DNA from: Orientallactaga sibirica
Taxonomy: Eukaryota > Chordata > Mammalia > Rodentia > Dipodidae
Length of the DNA: 64,000 bases
Assembly: GCA_036365145.1 (NCBI GenBank)
Contig: JAEOAD010002279.1
Span: 430,001-494,000, forward strand
Reading direction: 5' to 3'
The position numbers and the translations under genes were made by a program. Numbering within the stretch: position 1 is the first letter of the stretch; the number at the start of each line of letters is the position of its first letter. The notes under the pieces are model-generated. The model made no database searches and was not told where the DNA came from. It worked only from the letters and a program-made list of their open reading frames with translations. Positions 1-10,739 of the stretch are shown here, in pieces.

Positions 1-152
1 AAAACCACAGTTTATTTTAATTGTTGAGGACACTGTGGCAGAGAACATGTCCTGTGACAATTGCTGGTGCCCTCACTGCTCTACGAGGTCTTGAGGGAGA
101 TGGGCAACTGGTTATCTTCTCTGCTCAGTGCTCAGAAAGCTACCATCCTCTT

Positions 153-356
153 GGGCTGAAGAGATGGCTCAGCAGTTAGGGCGCTTGCCTGCAAAGTCTA
201 AGCACCTGAATTCGATGCTCCAGCACCCACGTAATGCCAGATGGACAAGGTGGCGCATGCATCTGGAGTTCGTTTGCAGTGGCTATAGAGGCCCTGGTGT
301 GGCCATTCTGCCTCTTTCTATCTGCCTCTCTCTCTCCCTCTCAAATAAATAAATAA
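153..356 (+). mobile_element. tRNA-derived SINE, type A
   Basis: Starts 'gggctgaagagatggctcag' (tRNA-like head with A box), continues through the SINE body to a TCTC tail and AAATAAATAAAT. The tail runs on into a TA/TACA microsatellite, so the A-rich end seeded the simple repeat. Confidence 0.93.
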
Positions 357-382
357 TATATAATATATAATATATACATACA

Positions 383-411
<29 letters not shown>
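345..411. repeat. (TA)n then (CATA)n microsatellite
   Basis: TA-rich stretch followed by about nine TACA/CATA units directly after the SINE tail. Confidence 0.95.
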
Positions 412-413
<2 letters not shown>

Positions 414-599
414 TTTAAAGGTACCAGGCTCTTGGCAATGCTCTGTAATTGATAATACATTAGTAAGGCACTGCTGCTATTTATCTTTTTAGTATAATTC
501 ATTGCTTTCACCTTATTTAAAAAAATCAAAAAAGTGTTGTTCCTTTAATAAGATGGCTTTTAAGATATACTGATGGAGGCCACTGTTAGCAACAAAAGT

Positions 600-700
600 C
601 GCTGCTTATTAGACACTGTCTTTCTGTGAGCCCTTGTGCTAGGCACTTAACATGAGTTATCTTCAGTACTCAGACACTTCTCGTGGTAATATGTGGCCCA
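600..700 (-). mobile_element. MIR fragment
   Basis: 'cttgtgctaggcacttaacatga' style text matches the MIR 3' half in reverse orientation. Old and diverged; family call from memory. Confidence 0.5.
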
Positions 701-737
701 GGCTCCCAGAACCTGGGGTGAAGCTCAAGGTCATATT

Positions 738-977
738 TTAAAAAATATTTTTATTTATTTGAGAGAGAGAGAGAGATACAGAAATAGGCAGGGAGGGAGA
801 TAGAGAGACGGAGAGAGAGAGAGAGAATGGGCATGCCAGGCCCTCCAGTCACTGCAACTGAATTCCAGATGCATGTGCCCCTTTGTGCATGTAGCTTACG
901 TGGGTCCTGGGGATTCGAACCTGGATCCTTTGGCTTTGCAGGCAGATGACTTAAACGCTAAGCCATCTCTCTAGCCC
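738..977 (-). mobile_element. tRNA-SINE type A, first of three in a row
   Basis: Poly-T/GA tail on the left, tRNA-like head 'taagccatctctctagccc' on the right. Confidence 0.93.
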
Positions 978-978
978 A

Positions 979-1197
979 GATTATTTTTATTGATTTATTT
1001 GAGAGAGAGATATAGAAGTAGGCAGGAGAGAGAGAGAGAGAGAGAGAGTAGGTGCACCAGGGCCTCCAGCCACTGCAAATGAACTCCAGATGTGTTTGCC
1101 CCTTTGTGCATGTGGCTTAATGGATCCTGGGAATTTGAACCTGGATCCTTTGGCTTTGCAGGCAGGCACCTTAATCGTTAAGCCATCTCTCCAGCCC
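979..1197 (-). mobile_element. tRNA-SINE type A, second of three
   Basis: Abuts its neighbours with 1-2 bases between; the (GA)n tract is about 28 bases long. Same orientation as the copies on either side, as expected if each new copy entered the A-rich tail of the previous one. Confidence 0.93.
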
Positions 1198-1198
1198 A

Positions 1199-1423
1199 AA
1201 ATATTTTTATTTATTTATTTGAGACAGAGAAAGATACAGAAATAGGCAGGTAGAAAGAGAGAGAGAGAGAAAGTGAGTACACCAGGGCCTCCAGCCACTG
1301 CAATTGAATTCCAGATGCATGTGCCCCTTTGTGCATGTGCCTTACGTGGGTCCTGGGGATTCAAACCTGGATCCTTTGGCTTTGCAGGCAAGTGCGTTAA
1401 CCGCTAAGGCATCTCTCCAGCCC
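1199..1423 (-). mobile_element. tRNA-SINE type A, third of three
   Basis: Full-length copy ending 'ctctccagccc'. No clear flanking duplication was found for the three-copy block as a whole. Confidence 0.93.
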
Positions 1424-3045
1424 TTAGGGTCACATCTTATGCATGAAAGAATGAAGATCTGACCCTGGCTTGTGTGACCGCAGGTTCCAGGCATGTCTTC
1501 CTCACACCCCACTGGAAAGCCAGCAAGGATCTCCCCGGCAAGGCAACTGGATTAGAGGCATTTCTGTCTTGGCAAAGCTGGGGTGGGAGGAGCAGGAAGG
1601 CCAAGAGAAAGATGCCAGGGAAGCAATTCTTTTCTCAAAGAGACAAGTCTGTATTTGGATTCTTTCTTTTTTTTTTAACACACTCAACACAGCAAGCAAA
1701 TTGGTTTGCAGAAGAAGACACAGGTCGTGCTCCGGCCCCGGCATCCAGATGCCTTATATTGTACACTATATTACTGGAGTAATATTGCACACTTTATTAG
1801 CACCGGCAGGATTTGGAATTCCCATGGGGACGGTTCTTTGCTGTCGGACGTATAAGGCCATTTAATCTCCTTTATCAGATCTGGTGCTGCCTTCCCCCGG
1901 CCCCACCTCCTCTCGCAGACCAATAAAGAGAATTTCTTCAGATTCACTGGGCTGAAAAGCAGCTTCCTAATATGACCCCTCTTAGCCCCGCCCCGCTCCT
2001 GCAGCTAATAAGCTGGCCAACCAAGTAGATGTCAATGCCTTGAAAATCTGCACAATTGAGGAGCAATTTTATTGGCAAATTTGTAATTGGGACGTTTTTC
2101 TCCTTAGCCAGACTGGAGGATGAATTTGGTACTGCGTGTACCTACAAGGCTGATTCAAGTTCAAAATCGCAGTCCCATGCTTGTTCTCTGTGCACTGCAA
2201 TATTTATCCACGCACGGAGGATGGACAGCAATGGGACAGCTGTGGGGGTCCTGGTGCTAAGGCACGGTCTTGTCTTTGGAGAGACCACAGTGTTGGGGCC
2301 AGGCGACATGCGTGCCTGAATGAATACAATCCACACCGTATGGAGTCTCAGACTAGAACTTTGGTCAGCTCACAGAGCACAGAGCAGGTATCTGGAAAGG
2401 ATGGGGTGCCTCTTCTGGTCATGTGACCGTAGGGTAATCACTTACATTACTTCTCTGAGCCCTGGGGCTCCCCTTCTGTCAGAAGGGGATAAAGTTATGG
2501 GTAGTAAGGGAGATAGCTAAATGACAGGGACTTTGCAAATTGCAAGGTGTGATACATCTAGGAAGAGTGGCATATGTCTGTGATCATAACCAACACGTAT
2601 ACACAGCACGAACATCAGCTGTGCAGAAAGGGAGGGTTCAGGGGCCAGCAGGTGGCTGGAGGTCCAACAAGCCCCACACTCTGAACAGGGAGTGTCTGTC
2701 TGTGGAAAAGGGTGTGAAGCTGCAATTTTCAATGTTAACGGATGGGGAAGAGAGATAGGGAACAATCGGTCATATACCTAAGCTCAGCTCACTCCGCACT
2801 TTTCTCTCATCCAGAGAACACCAGGAATCTGCAGTGGGCAGATTGTTGCATGTATTTCTAGTAAGCTGGAAACCACCCCCTTTCCCTAAAGTTGTGTTCC
2901 GCAGTTTCAGGGAGTCGGGAAGCCCACTGACTGCTCGCTCCTCTTTCTGCACTTGCCTCTCCCTCTGCCTGCAGGGTTGGTCCACTGGAATTCCAATCAC
3001 TGGCTGCATCTGCTTGCCTCCTGTAGCAGACAGCTTCAGGTTCGC
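1424..3045. other. Mostly non-repetitive stretch without a gene
   Basis: No open frame here looks coding. At 1745-2110 the DNA has many homeodomain-type TAAT/ATTA cores, a GATA-type 'ctttatcag', and GC boxes near 1987-1998, which resembles an old conserved non-coding element. 2600-3040 shows nothing recognisable. Confidence 0.5.
2405..2480 (+). mobile_element. MIR core fragment
   Basis: Resembles the MIR core: 'tgtgaccgtagggtaatcact' followed by 'ctctgagccctggggctccc' and a 'gtcagaaggggataa' segment. Confidence 0.55.
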
Positions 3046-3047
3046 TA

Positions 3048-3392
3048 AGATGAACTTCTGGACTAGGTGCAGTGATGGAGGAAGGCATATTTATTGAAGC
3101 TTACAGGTTCATGGGAAGTTCCATAATGGCAGAAGAAACTGGCCTGCCTTCACAGGACCAAGCAGAGAGGGAGAGAAGCCACAAGCCAAAAAGCCACACA
3201 GCACAGCACACCTCAGGAACTCCAGCTAGGCACACTTTGCATATATCTTTAGATTGAAATCCTAAACCCACCACCACACCTTAAGATCTGCCCAGTGACA
3301 CTGCCTCCAGCCAAGTGGCTGCAGATGCAAACTAGAAACTAATAAACCACTGAACATATTGGGGGCCATCTATTCAAGCTACCATACCTCTT
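3048..3392 (-). mobile_element. URR1-like dispersed repeat
   Basis: 'ggcatatttattgaagcttac' and 'gggaagttccataatggcag' align with the reverse complement of 53455-53810, and 'cccagtgacactgcctccagcc' is a hallmark of the same family. The URR1 name (a rodent repeat thought to be of hAT type) is recalled, not tested. Confidence 0.65.
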
Positions 3393-3424
3393 TTTAGTCA
3401 ACCAGGATCACTGCACGTGGGAAG

Positions 3425-3512
3425 CTGTTCTGAGCATGCAGCTCGGTGATAGAGTGTTCGCCTGTCATGCTTGAAGCCCTGGGGATCCATCTCCAGAACT
3501 GTGAACGAAAAC
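3425..3512 (+). mobile_element. ID-type SINE (tRNA-Ala derived), diverged
   Basis: 'gcatgcagctcggtgatagag' and 'cctggggatccatctcc' correspond to the A and B boxes of rodent ID elements. The only ID-like copy I noticed here. Confidence 0.65.
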
Positions 3513-3635
3513 CAGACGTAGGAATACTCAGAGACTTGGGTCATAGGGCTATGTAACCTACTGAATCTCTACAGGAAGGACATTTTCTTGAGCAAACTTA
3601 GGGATCTTGAGAGTTCTGTTAAAACTGAAGGGTCT

Positions 3636-4157
3636 GGGGCCCGAGAGCTGGCTTAGCAGTTAAGGCACTTGCCTGTGAATACTAAGGACCCAGGTTCGAT
3701 TCCCCATTACCCACATAAATCAGATGCACAAGGTGGTGCAGGCATCTGGAGTTCATTTGCAGTGGCTAGAGGCCCTGGTGTACCCATTCTCTCTCTCTCT
3801 CTCACATAAAGAAATAAGCACACAAGCTGATTTCATTCAGAAGAACCCAGTGGTACAAGCATTGTGTGAATACTGAGGAGCCAGGCTCGATTCCCCAGGA
3901 CCCACGTAAGCCAGATGCACAAGGTGGCTCAGGCATCTGGAGTTTATTTTCAGTGTCTAGAGGCCCTGGTGTACCCATTCTCTCTCTCAAATAAGTAAAT
4001 AAACACACAAGCTGATTTCATTCAGAAGAACCAGTGGTACAAGCATTGTGTGAATACTAAGGGCCCAGGTTCGGTTCCCCAGGACCCACATAAGCCAGAT
4101 GCACAAGGTGGTGCAGGTATTTGGAGTTCATTTGCAGTGGCTAGAGGCCCTGGTGCA

Positions 4158-4188
<31 letters not shown>

Positions 4189-4246
4189 AAGTAAATAAAC
4201 ACAAAATCTGGTTTCTTTCAGAAGAACTCAGTGGTACCAGCATTGT
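3636..4246 (+). repeat. Tandem triplication of a half-SINE plus flank
   Basis: A type A SINE starts at 3636. From its 'gtgaatac' at 3675 the SINE body, tail and downstream flank ('cacaagctgatttcattcag', 'gtggtacaagcattgt') recur as three head-to-tail units: 3675-3865, 3866-4049 and 4050-4246. The second and third units lack the SINE head, so they arose by local duplication and not by retrotransposition. Confidence 0.88.
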
Positions 4247-4504
4247 TGATAGTCCTGACCATCTGTGGCACAGACCTGGTGATGGGATATATATATGTCA
4301 CACCACTCCTTTGTCACTCAGCAGAAGCAAATGTTCTTTGTCTCCCTGGAATGACACCTCCAGACTACAAGAAAATGTGGAGGTCATCTGTCCTAAAGTA
4401 GCAACCATAGTTGTACTGGCTCCCGCTAGAACCAGCCCTGGTGCTTCTAAATCACCATGTTTCTGCATGGATCCCATCACACCCATGAAATCAGTCATCG
4501 AGCA

Positions 4505-4755
4505 ATAAAAAAAACTTTTTTTTGAGAAAGACACAGAGAGAGATAGACAGAGAGGGAGACAGATAGAGATTGGCGCACCAGCAGCCTCTCAGCTGCTGTG
4601 AACGAACTCCAGATGCGTGCGCCCCCTTGTGGGCAAGTACGGCATTGCGCCCTTGCGTCACTTTGCATCTGGCTAAACGTGGGACCTGGAGATTGGAACG
4701 TTGTTCTTAGGCTTAGCAGGCAGGCGTCTTAACCGCTTAACCATCTCTCCAGCCC
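4505..4755 (-). mobile_element. tRNA-SINE type B
   Basis: Carries the 'cttgcgtcactttgcatctgg' block typical of type B and ends 'ctccagccc'. Confidence 0.93.
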
Positions 4756-4764
4756 ACATCTTCT

Positions 4765-4953
4765 TTTAAAAAAAAATTATTATTTGAGAGACAGACACAG
4801 AGAAAAGGAATATGGGCATGCCAGGGCCTCCTGCCACTGCAAACATAAGCGCCACTTAGGGCATCTGGCTTTATGTGGGTACTGGGAAATCGAACCACAG
4901 CTATGGAGCTTTACAATCAAGTTCCTTTAACCAGTGGGCAATCTCTCCAGCCC
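4765..4953 (-). mobile_element. tRNA-SINE, diverged and shortened
   Basis: Tail, partial body with an internal deletion around 4845-4860, and head 'caatctctccagccc'. Older than its neighbours by divergence. Confidence 0.85.
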
Positions 4954-4970
4954 ACATCTGCTTCTTCTTC

Positions 4971-5187
4971 TTTTTTTTTTAAATTTGTTTTATTATTTAT
5001 TTGAGAGAGAGAAAGAGGCAGAGAAAAAGAGAGAGAATGGGTGTGCCAGGGCTTCCAATTACTGCAAATAAACTCTGGTCGCATGTACCTCCTTGTGCAT
5101 CTGGCTTACGTGGGTCCTGGAGAATTGAACCTGGATGCTTTGGCTTTGCAGGCAAGTGCCTTAACCACTAAGTCATCTCTCCAGCCC
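4971..5187 (-). mobile_element. tRNA-SINE type A
   Basis: Third of three same-orientation SINEs. Both right-hand copies are preceded by 'cccacatct(t/g)cttctttt', so they seem to have used the same target sequence in turn. Confidence 0.92.
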
Positions 5188-5580
5188 CCACAACTGCTTC
5201 TTTATGCCAGTCCTTCTCTTTGTCTACTTGGAACAGAGAGCATCCAGTGTAGAGTCAAGGGCGATTGTAAATACTATGAACTCTTTGAGGGACACACGTG
5301 GTCTGGCAAGGATCTTGGAAAATAATTTTAGGCCAATGAAACAGCAAGGGCAAGAGACCCAGAGACAGAAATATATTTGAAGTAGCAGGAAACACTGGGA
5401 TAATTACAGCCGAGAGTGCCAAGGAGGGAAGAGAAGACAGGAGAGGGAGGTCAGAGAAGTTGCTCTGGAACTGAAAGGCTGGGATGGTGATCGCCTGGAG
5501 AACTAAGGAGAGAGAGGACAGGAGGTCAGAGATGGCAGCCTGGACCTGAAAGGCATATATTTCTCTTATTTTTTATTTCT
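5188..5580. other. Non-repetitive, purine-rich stretch
   Basis: No gene or recognised repeat. Purine-rich with repeated 'ggaggtcagag' phrases near 5447 and 5520, hinting at a degenerate direct repeat of about 73 bases. Confidence 0.4.
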
Positions 5581-5582
5581 AG

Positions 5583-5726
5583 TTTTTTTGAGGTAGGGTC
5601 TCCCTCTAGCTCAGGCTGACCTGGAATTCACTCTGTAGATCCAGGCTGGCCTTGAACTTACAGCAATCCTCCTACCTCTGCTTTGGGAATGCTGGGATGA
5701 AAGGTATGTGCCACCACGCCCAACAG
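5583..5726 (-). mobile_element. B1 SINE, diverged
   Basis: 'ttgaggtagggtctccctct' to 'gccaccacgcccaac': 7SL-derived monomer in reverse. Confidence 0.92.
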
Positions 5727-6007
5727 GCATAGTTTTGATGCTAATGGTCCAATGGCCTGCTTCTGCATGTATGAGGAGGAAGGTCACAACATCTTTCCAA
5801 ATGGCTTTGGTTGCCTGGGCTTCTCTCTTATGCGGACCATCCCTCTGCCAGAAAGAAACCCCCAGTTCTGACTCATCCACGTGACCAGATTGGCCTGTCT
5901 GTCCCAAGAGTGGTTACTTTGAATTTGTTTATCAGGAAATGGGGTTCTTCATCAAAAACTTAGACTTGCTTTCATATTAGACATAATCACATTTTAAAAT
6001 CAGATCA

Positions 6008-6214
6008 GGGCTGGAGGGATGGCTTAGCGGTTAAGGTGTTTGCCTGCAAAGCCAAAGGACCCAGGTTCAATTCCCCAGGACACACGTTAGCCAGAAGCAC
6101 AAGGGAGCGTGCATGCATCTGGAGTTTGTTTGCAGTGGCTGGAGGCCCTGGTGCTCCCATTCTTTCTCTCCCTCTACCTCTTTCTCTGTCAAATAAATAA
6201 ATAATAAAAAAATT
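6008..6214 (+). mobile_element. tRNA-SINE type A with TSD
   Basis: Flanked by near-identical 'aaaatcagatcag' copies (about 5994-6006 and 6216-6228), a target-site duplication. Confidence 0.95.
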
Positions 6215-6274
6215 AAAATCAGATCAGTATGACTTGTAAAGTTCTGCTGCTTCAGGAAACTTGTAAGAGAATTT

Positions 6275-6462
6275 AAAAAAAAATACTTTTTTCAAAAGAG
6301 AGGAAGAGAGAATGGGCACGCCAGGGCCTCCAGCCACTGCAAATGAACTCCAGAATATGCACCACCTTGTACATCTGGTTCATGTGGGTACTGAGGAAGT
6401 GGAACCGGGTCCTTAGGCTTCCCAGGCAAGCGTCTTAACCACTAAGCCATCACTCCAGCCCT
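6275..6462 (-). mobile_element. tRNA-SINE type A
   Basis: Short GA tract, body, and head 'catcactccagccc'. Confidence 0.9.
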
Positions 6463-6950
6463 GAATAGTGAATTTAACCTATGTGCTTTTCACTGTGCAG
6501 CAACCCCCAAATACCTTTTCTCAGGGTCACTCAGGATTTCTGTGCTGCTGAACTTGGTGGTCATTTTTTCCTGAACACTGTTTCATGGGATGTTTGAGCA
6601 GAGTTTTAGAGAGGCCTTTTTTCCTAAGGGGATGGCAAGAGAGGCCGAGAAGAGTGTATGGAGCTCTTGACAGTTTTGTGGCCCTTCTCTTTTCATCTTA
6701 ACATTCACAAGCTCCCTTTGTCAACTGTCCTGGGTCTCAAAACCATTCTTGGAGATGTAAAACCTAGGGTGCGTGGTAGGGTAAAGTTGTTCAGAGAGTT
6801 CTGCCCTGCTGTTCCTCGTGCCAAATGCCAAATCTGATTTCTAAAAAGGACAAGTCCACCGAGAGTCTTCATTCACAGTCCCAGAACCTGACCTGACGTG
6901 AGTGGAAATTCAGCTCTCAGTACACAGCTGCAAGAGTGACTGTTTTCTTC
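6463..6950. other. Non-repetitive stretch
   Basis: No gene, RNA or repeat recognised on either strand. Confidence 0.4.
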
Positions 6951-6952
6951 AT

Positions 6953-6976
6953 TAAATATTTATTTATTTGAGAGAG

Positions 6977-7011
<35 letters not shown>

Positions 7012-7168
7012 GAGAGAATGGGTGCTCCAGGGCCTTCAGCCACTGCAAACGAACTCCAGATGCATGCACCACCTTGTGCATCTGGCTTACGTGGGTCCTG
7101 GGGAATTGAACCCAGGTTCTTTGGCTTTGCAGGCAAGCTCCTTAACCGCTCAGCCATCCCTCCAGCCT
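6953..7168 (-). mobile_element. tRNA-SINE type A with TSD
   Basis: Flanked by 'agagtgactgtttt' on the left and 'agagtgactatttt' on the right. Confidence 0.94.
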
Positions 7169-7655
7169 CAGAGTGACTATTTTGGAGTGCTTTTAGATTA
7201 TTCTTTTTTTCTATAATTGATCCTAAGAATCAGCATTTAAGGGCAATGAAAAGATACCAAGTGAGATTTTTTTTTTTTTTTTCTATTGGACCTGAACCCC
7301 AATAACCGTACCCTTTCCGATCAGCTCTCTTCGTGTCGGTTACGTAGACCTCTCCAACAGCCCATGGGTGTGTAGCTGAATGGAACTGGAATTGGGAGAA
7401 ACTGGAAATCCTCCCACAGGCTCACAGCTCTGCCTGCACGATGCAGTTTTCCTCTTAATTTGGGGGTGGAGCAGTTGAAAAGAAATACATGCACCATGTG
7501 TTCAATTCTCCATTACGTTAATACAAGGTAGGATGGGTTTAAGTTTCTGCCCACGGACTGCATTTATCTTAATTTCAGGGAGCTCCAAGATGAGTGGGCA
7601 TGTCAGTTCTATGATCCTCAGCATGCCCCAGAAGCGAGGCAATAAGTGTAGGAAG
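7169..7655. other. Non-repetitive stretch with a T-run
   Basis: Contains a T/A homopolymer near 7268-7283. No coding or RNA feature recognised. Confidence 0.4.
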
Positions 7656-7659
7656 GTTT

Positions 7660-8170
7660 ATACTGTCTTTATTCATGTATTGATTTTTATTTTTTATCAT
7701 TGACAACTTCCATAATGATAGACAATAAGCTATGATAATTCCCTCCCCTCTCACTTACCCCATGACAGCTCCTCTCTCCAACATCTCCCCTCCCTTCTCA
7801 ATCAGTCTCTTTAATTATTTATTTATTTTTAAGTTTATTTATTTATTGTTAAATTTATTTATTTGTTTATTTATTTGAGGGAGAGAAAGAGGCAGAGAGA
7901 GAGGGAGAGAGAGAAGGACAGAATGGGCACACCAGGGCCTCCAGCCACTGCAAACGAATTCTAGATGTATGCGCCCCCTTGTGCTTACATGGCTTACGTG
8001 GGTCCTGGAGAATCAAACCGGGATCCTTTGGCTTTGTATGCAAACGCCTTAACCGCTAAGCCATCTCTCCAGCCCCCAGTCTCTTTTATTTTGATGTCAT
8101 CATCTTTTTCCTCTTATTATGATGGTCTTGTGTAGGTAGTGCCAGGCACTGCGAGGTCTGTCTTCGTAAA
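7660..8170 (-). mobile_element. L1 3' UTR, split by a SINE
   Basis: The parts 7660-7813 and 8077-8170 resemble the L1 3' ends at 45.4 and 46.8 kb ('gacaacttc', 'gatgtcatcatctttttcctc', 'ggcactgcgaggtc'). No ORF2 remains. Confidence 0.75.
7814..8076 (-). mobile_element. tRNA-SINE type A inserted in the L1 end
   Basis: Flanked by 'cagtctcttta' copies (about 7803-7813 and 8077-8087). Long mixed (TTTA)n tail. Confidence 0.94.
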
Positions 8171-8254
8171 GTCCAACAACCAACTGACCTTGATGTCATG
8201 CCACGGGCCTGCAGGCGGTCAGTGCCATGGAACGTTGTGGTCCCCCTCCATGGA

Positions 8255-8350
8255 TTCAAATGTGCATCTCACTCTTAGTAATTGTCCAGTCCCTGGCAAG
8301 TTTTCCAGTCTGTGGCTTACTTTGTCTATCTGTAAAATGGGGATGACCAC
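8255..8350 (+). mobile_element. MIR fragment
   Basis: 'tctgtaaaatggggatgacca' is the diagnostic MIR core stretch. Confidence 0.7.
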
Positions 8351-8371
8351 CTCTCTACCACAGGATGATTT

Positions 8372-8578
8372 TTATTTAAATATTTATTTTTATTTATTTA
8401 TTTGAGGGAAGGAGAGAGAGAGAGAGAATGGGCTCACCAGGTCTTCCAGCCACTGCAAATGAACTCCAGATGCATGTGTCATATTGTGCATCTGATTTAT
8501 GTGGGTCCTGGGAAATCGAACTGAGGTCCTTTGGCTTTCCAAGCAAGTGCCTTAACTACTAAGCCATGTCTCCAGACC
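8372..8578 (-). mobile_element. tRNA-SINE type A
   Basis: Tail (TTTA)n, body with several substitutions, head 'catgtctccagacc'. Confidence 0.9.
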
Positions 8579-8660
8579 AAGATCTCTCTCTCTCTTTTGG
8601 TTATAAACCAGGCATAAAATACATAGTGCAGTGCTTGCCCCAAATGGACATTCAAGCTGT

Positions 8661-8708
8661 TTTTTTTTCTTCCTTCCTTCCTTCCTTCCTTCCTTCCTTC
8701 CTTCCTTC

Positions 8709-8746
<38 letters not shown>

Positions 8747-8930
8747 CTCTCGCTCTCTCTCTTTCTTTCTTTCTTTATCTCTTTCTTTCTTTTTTGAAGT
8801 AGGGTCTCACCCTGGTCCAGGCTGACCTGGAATTCACTCTGTAGTCTCAGGGTGGCCTCAAACTCATATTGATCCTCCCACCTCTGCCTCATGAGTGCTG
8901 GGATTAAAGGCGTGTGCCACCACGCAGGGC
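8661..8930 (-). mobile_element. B1 SINE whose tail became a (TTCC)n/(TTTC)n microsatellite
   Basis: B1 body 8795-8930. The 'ttcaagctgtt' TSD (8650-8660 and 8931-8941) encloses the pyrimidine tract 8661-8794 as well, so the tract is the B1 A-tail after expansion: about ten TTCC units, then TTTC units. Confidence 0.92.
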
Positions 8931-9396
8931 TTCAAGCTGTTGTTTTCTGGCTCGGAACCGGTGACACTGCTGTAAGAGACTTCAGTCAGAAGCAGCGAAG
9001 GGAGAAGTGGTTCATTAACAACCAGCGCAAGGAGAATATGCACCACAGGAAACTGCAGGGTCATTAAGCACCAATGCTGGTAACAAGGCTGTTAATTTCC
9101 TGGGGTTTCCTTGATGGATCTACAACATCGTGAGGTGATTCTTAGCCTGGCAGGAGGGCAGCGTTTTTTGGTGTAGGATCTGGGGAGCAGGGGATCACGG
9201 CTATTTTGCAAGGCTGTAAGTTTTGTCAGCTGGGGACCATCCCCCAAGGACTTGCATTTGAAAACCACCTAGCGGAAGACAGGGCTAGAGCAAAGAGCCA
9301 GAGCTTGGGTCCAACCTCCCTCACCTCTGGCAATAGTGCAGAGGGGAAGTTATTTCATCTCCTTGCCTTCATTTCCTTATTTAAAAATAGGGAGAT

Positions 9397-9666
9397 GGGC
9401 GCTGGAGAGATGGCTTAGTGGTTAAGGTGCGCCTGCCTGCTAAGCCTAAGAACCCGGTTCCAATCTCCAGGTCCCACGTTTAGCCAGATGCAAAGTGACG
9501 CAAGGGCGCAAGGCCACACTTGACCACAAGGGGGCGCATGTGTCTGGATTTTGTTCACAGCAGCTGAGACACTGCTGGCACGCCCATCTCTATCTGTCTC
9601 CCTCTCCCTCTCTGTCTCTCTCTCTCTGTGTCTCTCTAAAAAAAAAAATAATAATAAAATGAAATA
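9397..9666 (+). mobile_element. tRNA-SINE type B with TSD
   Basis: Flanked by 'aaaaatagggaga' on the left and 'aaaaatagggaaaa' on the right. Inserted into the end of what looks like a MIR (9325-9395). Confidence 0.94.
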
Positions 9667-9754
9667 AAAAATAGGGAAAATCATGAGTTGGGGAATTAGA
9701 GAATCCAGGAGAAAGTACTTTGAGGACACTGTTCTGTTTTTCATTTTTGTTTTT

Positions 9755-9905
9755 AAACTAATTTTATTTTTGACCACAGCATACACTAATATAAAGGTAT
9801 TGTGATTGTGTCCATCCCCATTGCCTTCTCTTATCCCCTTCCCACTTCCTCTAACCCTTTCTTCCACCTAATCTTCAGCAGTGTAATCAGTGGATAACCC
9901 CAACA
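9755..9905 (-). mobile_element. L1 3'-end fragment, probable
   Basis: C-rich 'ccccattgccttctcttatcc' text is like the complement of the G-rich tract in rodent L1 3' UTRs. Confidence 0.4.
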
Positions 9906-9965
9906 ATGCTCATAGAAATGACCCTGATTTAACTCAGCACGTAACAAAGAAAAGGACATTTCTTT

Positions 9966-10232
9966 ATTTCTTTTTTCTTTCTTTTTTATTTTTGGAGAGA
10001 GACACAGAGAGAGACAGAGAGAGAGGAAGAGGAAGACAGATAGAGATGGGTGCGCCAGCAGCCAATCAGCTGCTGCCAATGAAATCCAGATGCGTGTGCC
10101 CCCCTGTGGTCAAGTGTGGCATTGCGCCCTTGCGTCACTATGCATCTGGCTAAACATGGGACCTGGAGATTGGAACTGGGTTCTTAGGCTTAGGAGGCAG
10201 GCGCCTTAACCGCTTAGCCATCTCTCCAGCCC
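9966..10232 (-). mobile_element. tRNA-SINE type B, stacked copy 1
   Basis: Flanked by 'ggacatttctt' on the left and 'agacatttctt' on the right. Confidence 0.94.
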
Positions 10233-10244
10233 AGACATTTCTTT

Positions 10245-10463
10245 TTTGAAATATTTTTATATTTATTTATCATTTGAGAGAGATAGAGAGTGGCAGACAG
10301 AAAGAGAGACAGAATGGCTGTGCCAGGGTCTCCAGCCACTGCAAATGAACTCCAGATGCATGCATCACCTTGTGCATCTGGCTTACGTGGGTCCTGGGGA
10401 ATTGAACCAAGGTCCTTTGGCTTTGCAGGCAAGCACCTAAACTGCTAAGTATCTCTCCAGCCC
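10245..10463 (-). mobile_element. tRNA-SINE type A, stacked copy 2
   Basis: Bounded by 'acatttcttttttg' and 'aacatttctttttt'. A base is missing in 'taagtatctctccagccc'. Confidence 0.93.
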
Positions 10464-10474
10464 AACATTTCTTT

Positions 10475-10739
10475 TTTTAAAAAATTTATTTATGTATATT
10501 TTTTATTTTAGAGAGAGAGACAGAGAGAGAGAGAGGAGAGAGAGAGGAGAGAGAATTGGTGTACCAGGGCCTCAGCCTCTGCATTTGAACTCCAGGTGCT
10601 TGTGTCACCTAGTGGGCATATGCGACCTTGTGCTTGCCTTACCTTTGTGTGTCTGGCTTAAGTGGGTTCTGGAGAGCTGAACATGGGTCCTTAGGCTTCC
10701 CAGGCAAGCGCCTTGACCTCTAAGCCATCTCTCCAGCCC
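10475..10739 (-). mobile_element. tRNA-SINE type C, stacked copy 3
   Basis: Followed by 'aaaaggacattacg', the far copy of the original target that also precedes copy 1. Confidence 0.93.

Noticed and set aside
6008..6100. tRNA gene candidates in SINE heads
   Set aside because: The A and B boxes belong to tRNA-derived SINEs. The rest does not fold as a cloverleaf with a CCA-ready acceptor stem.
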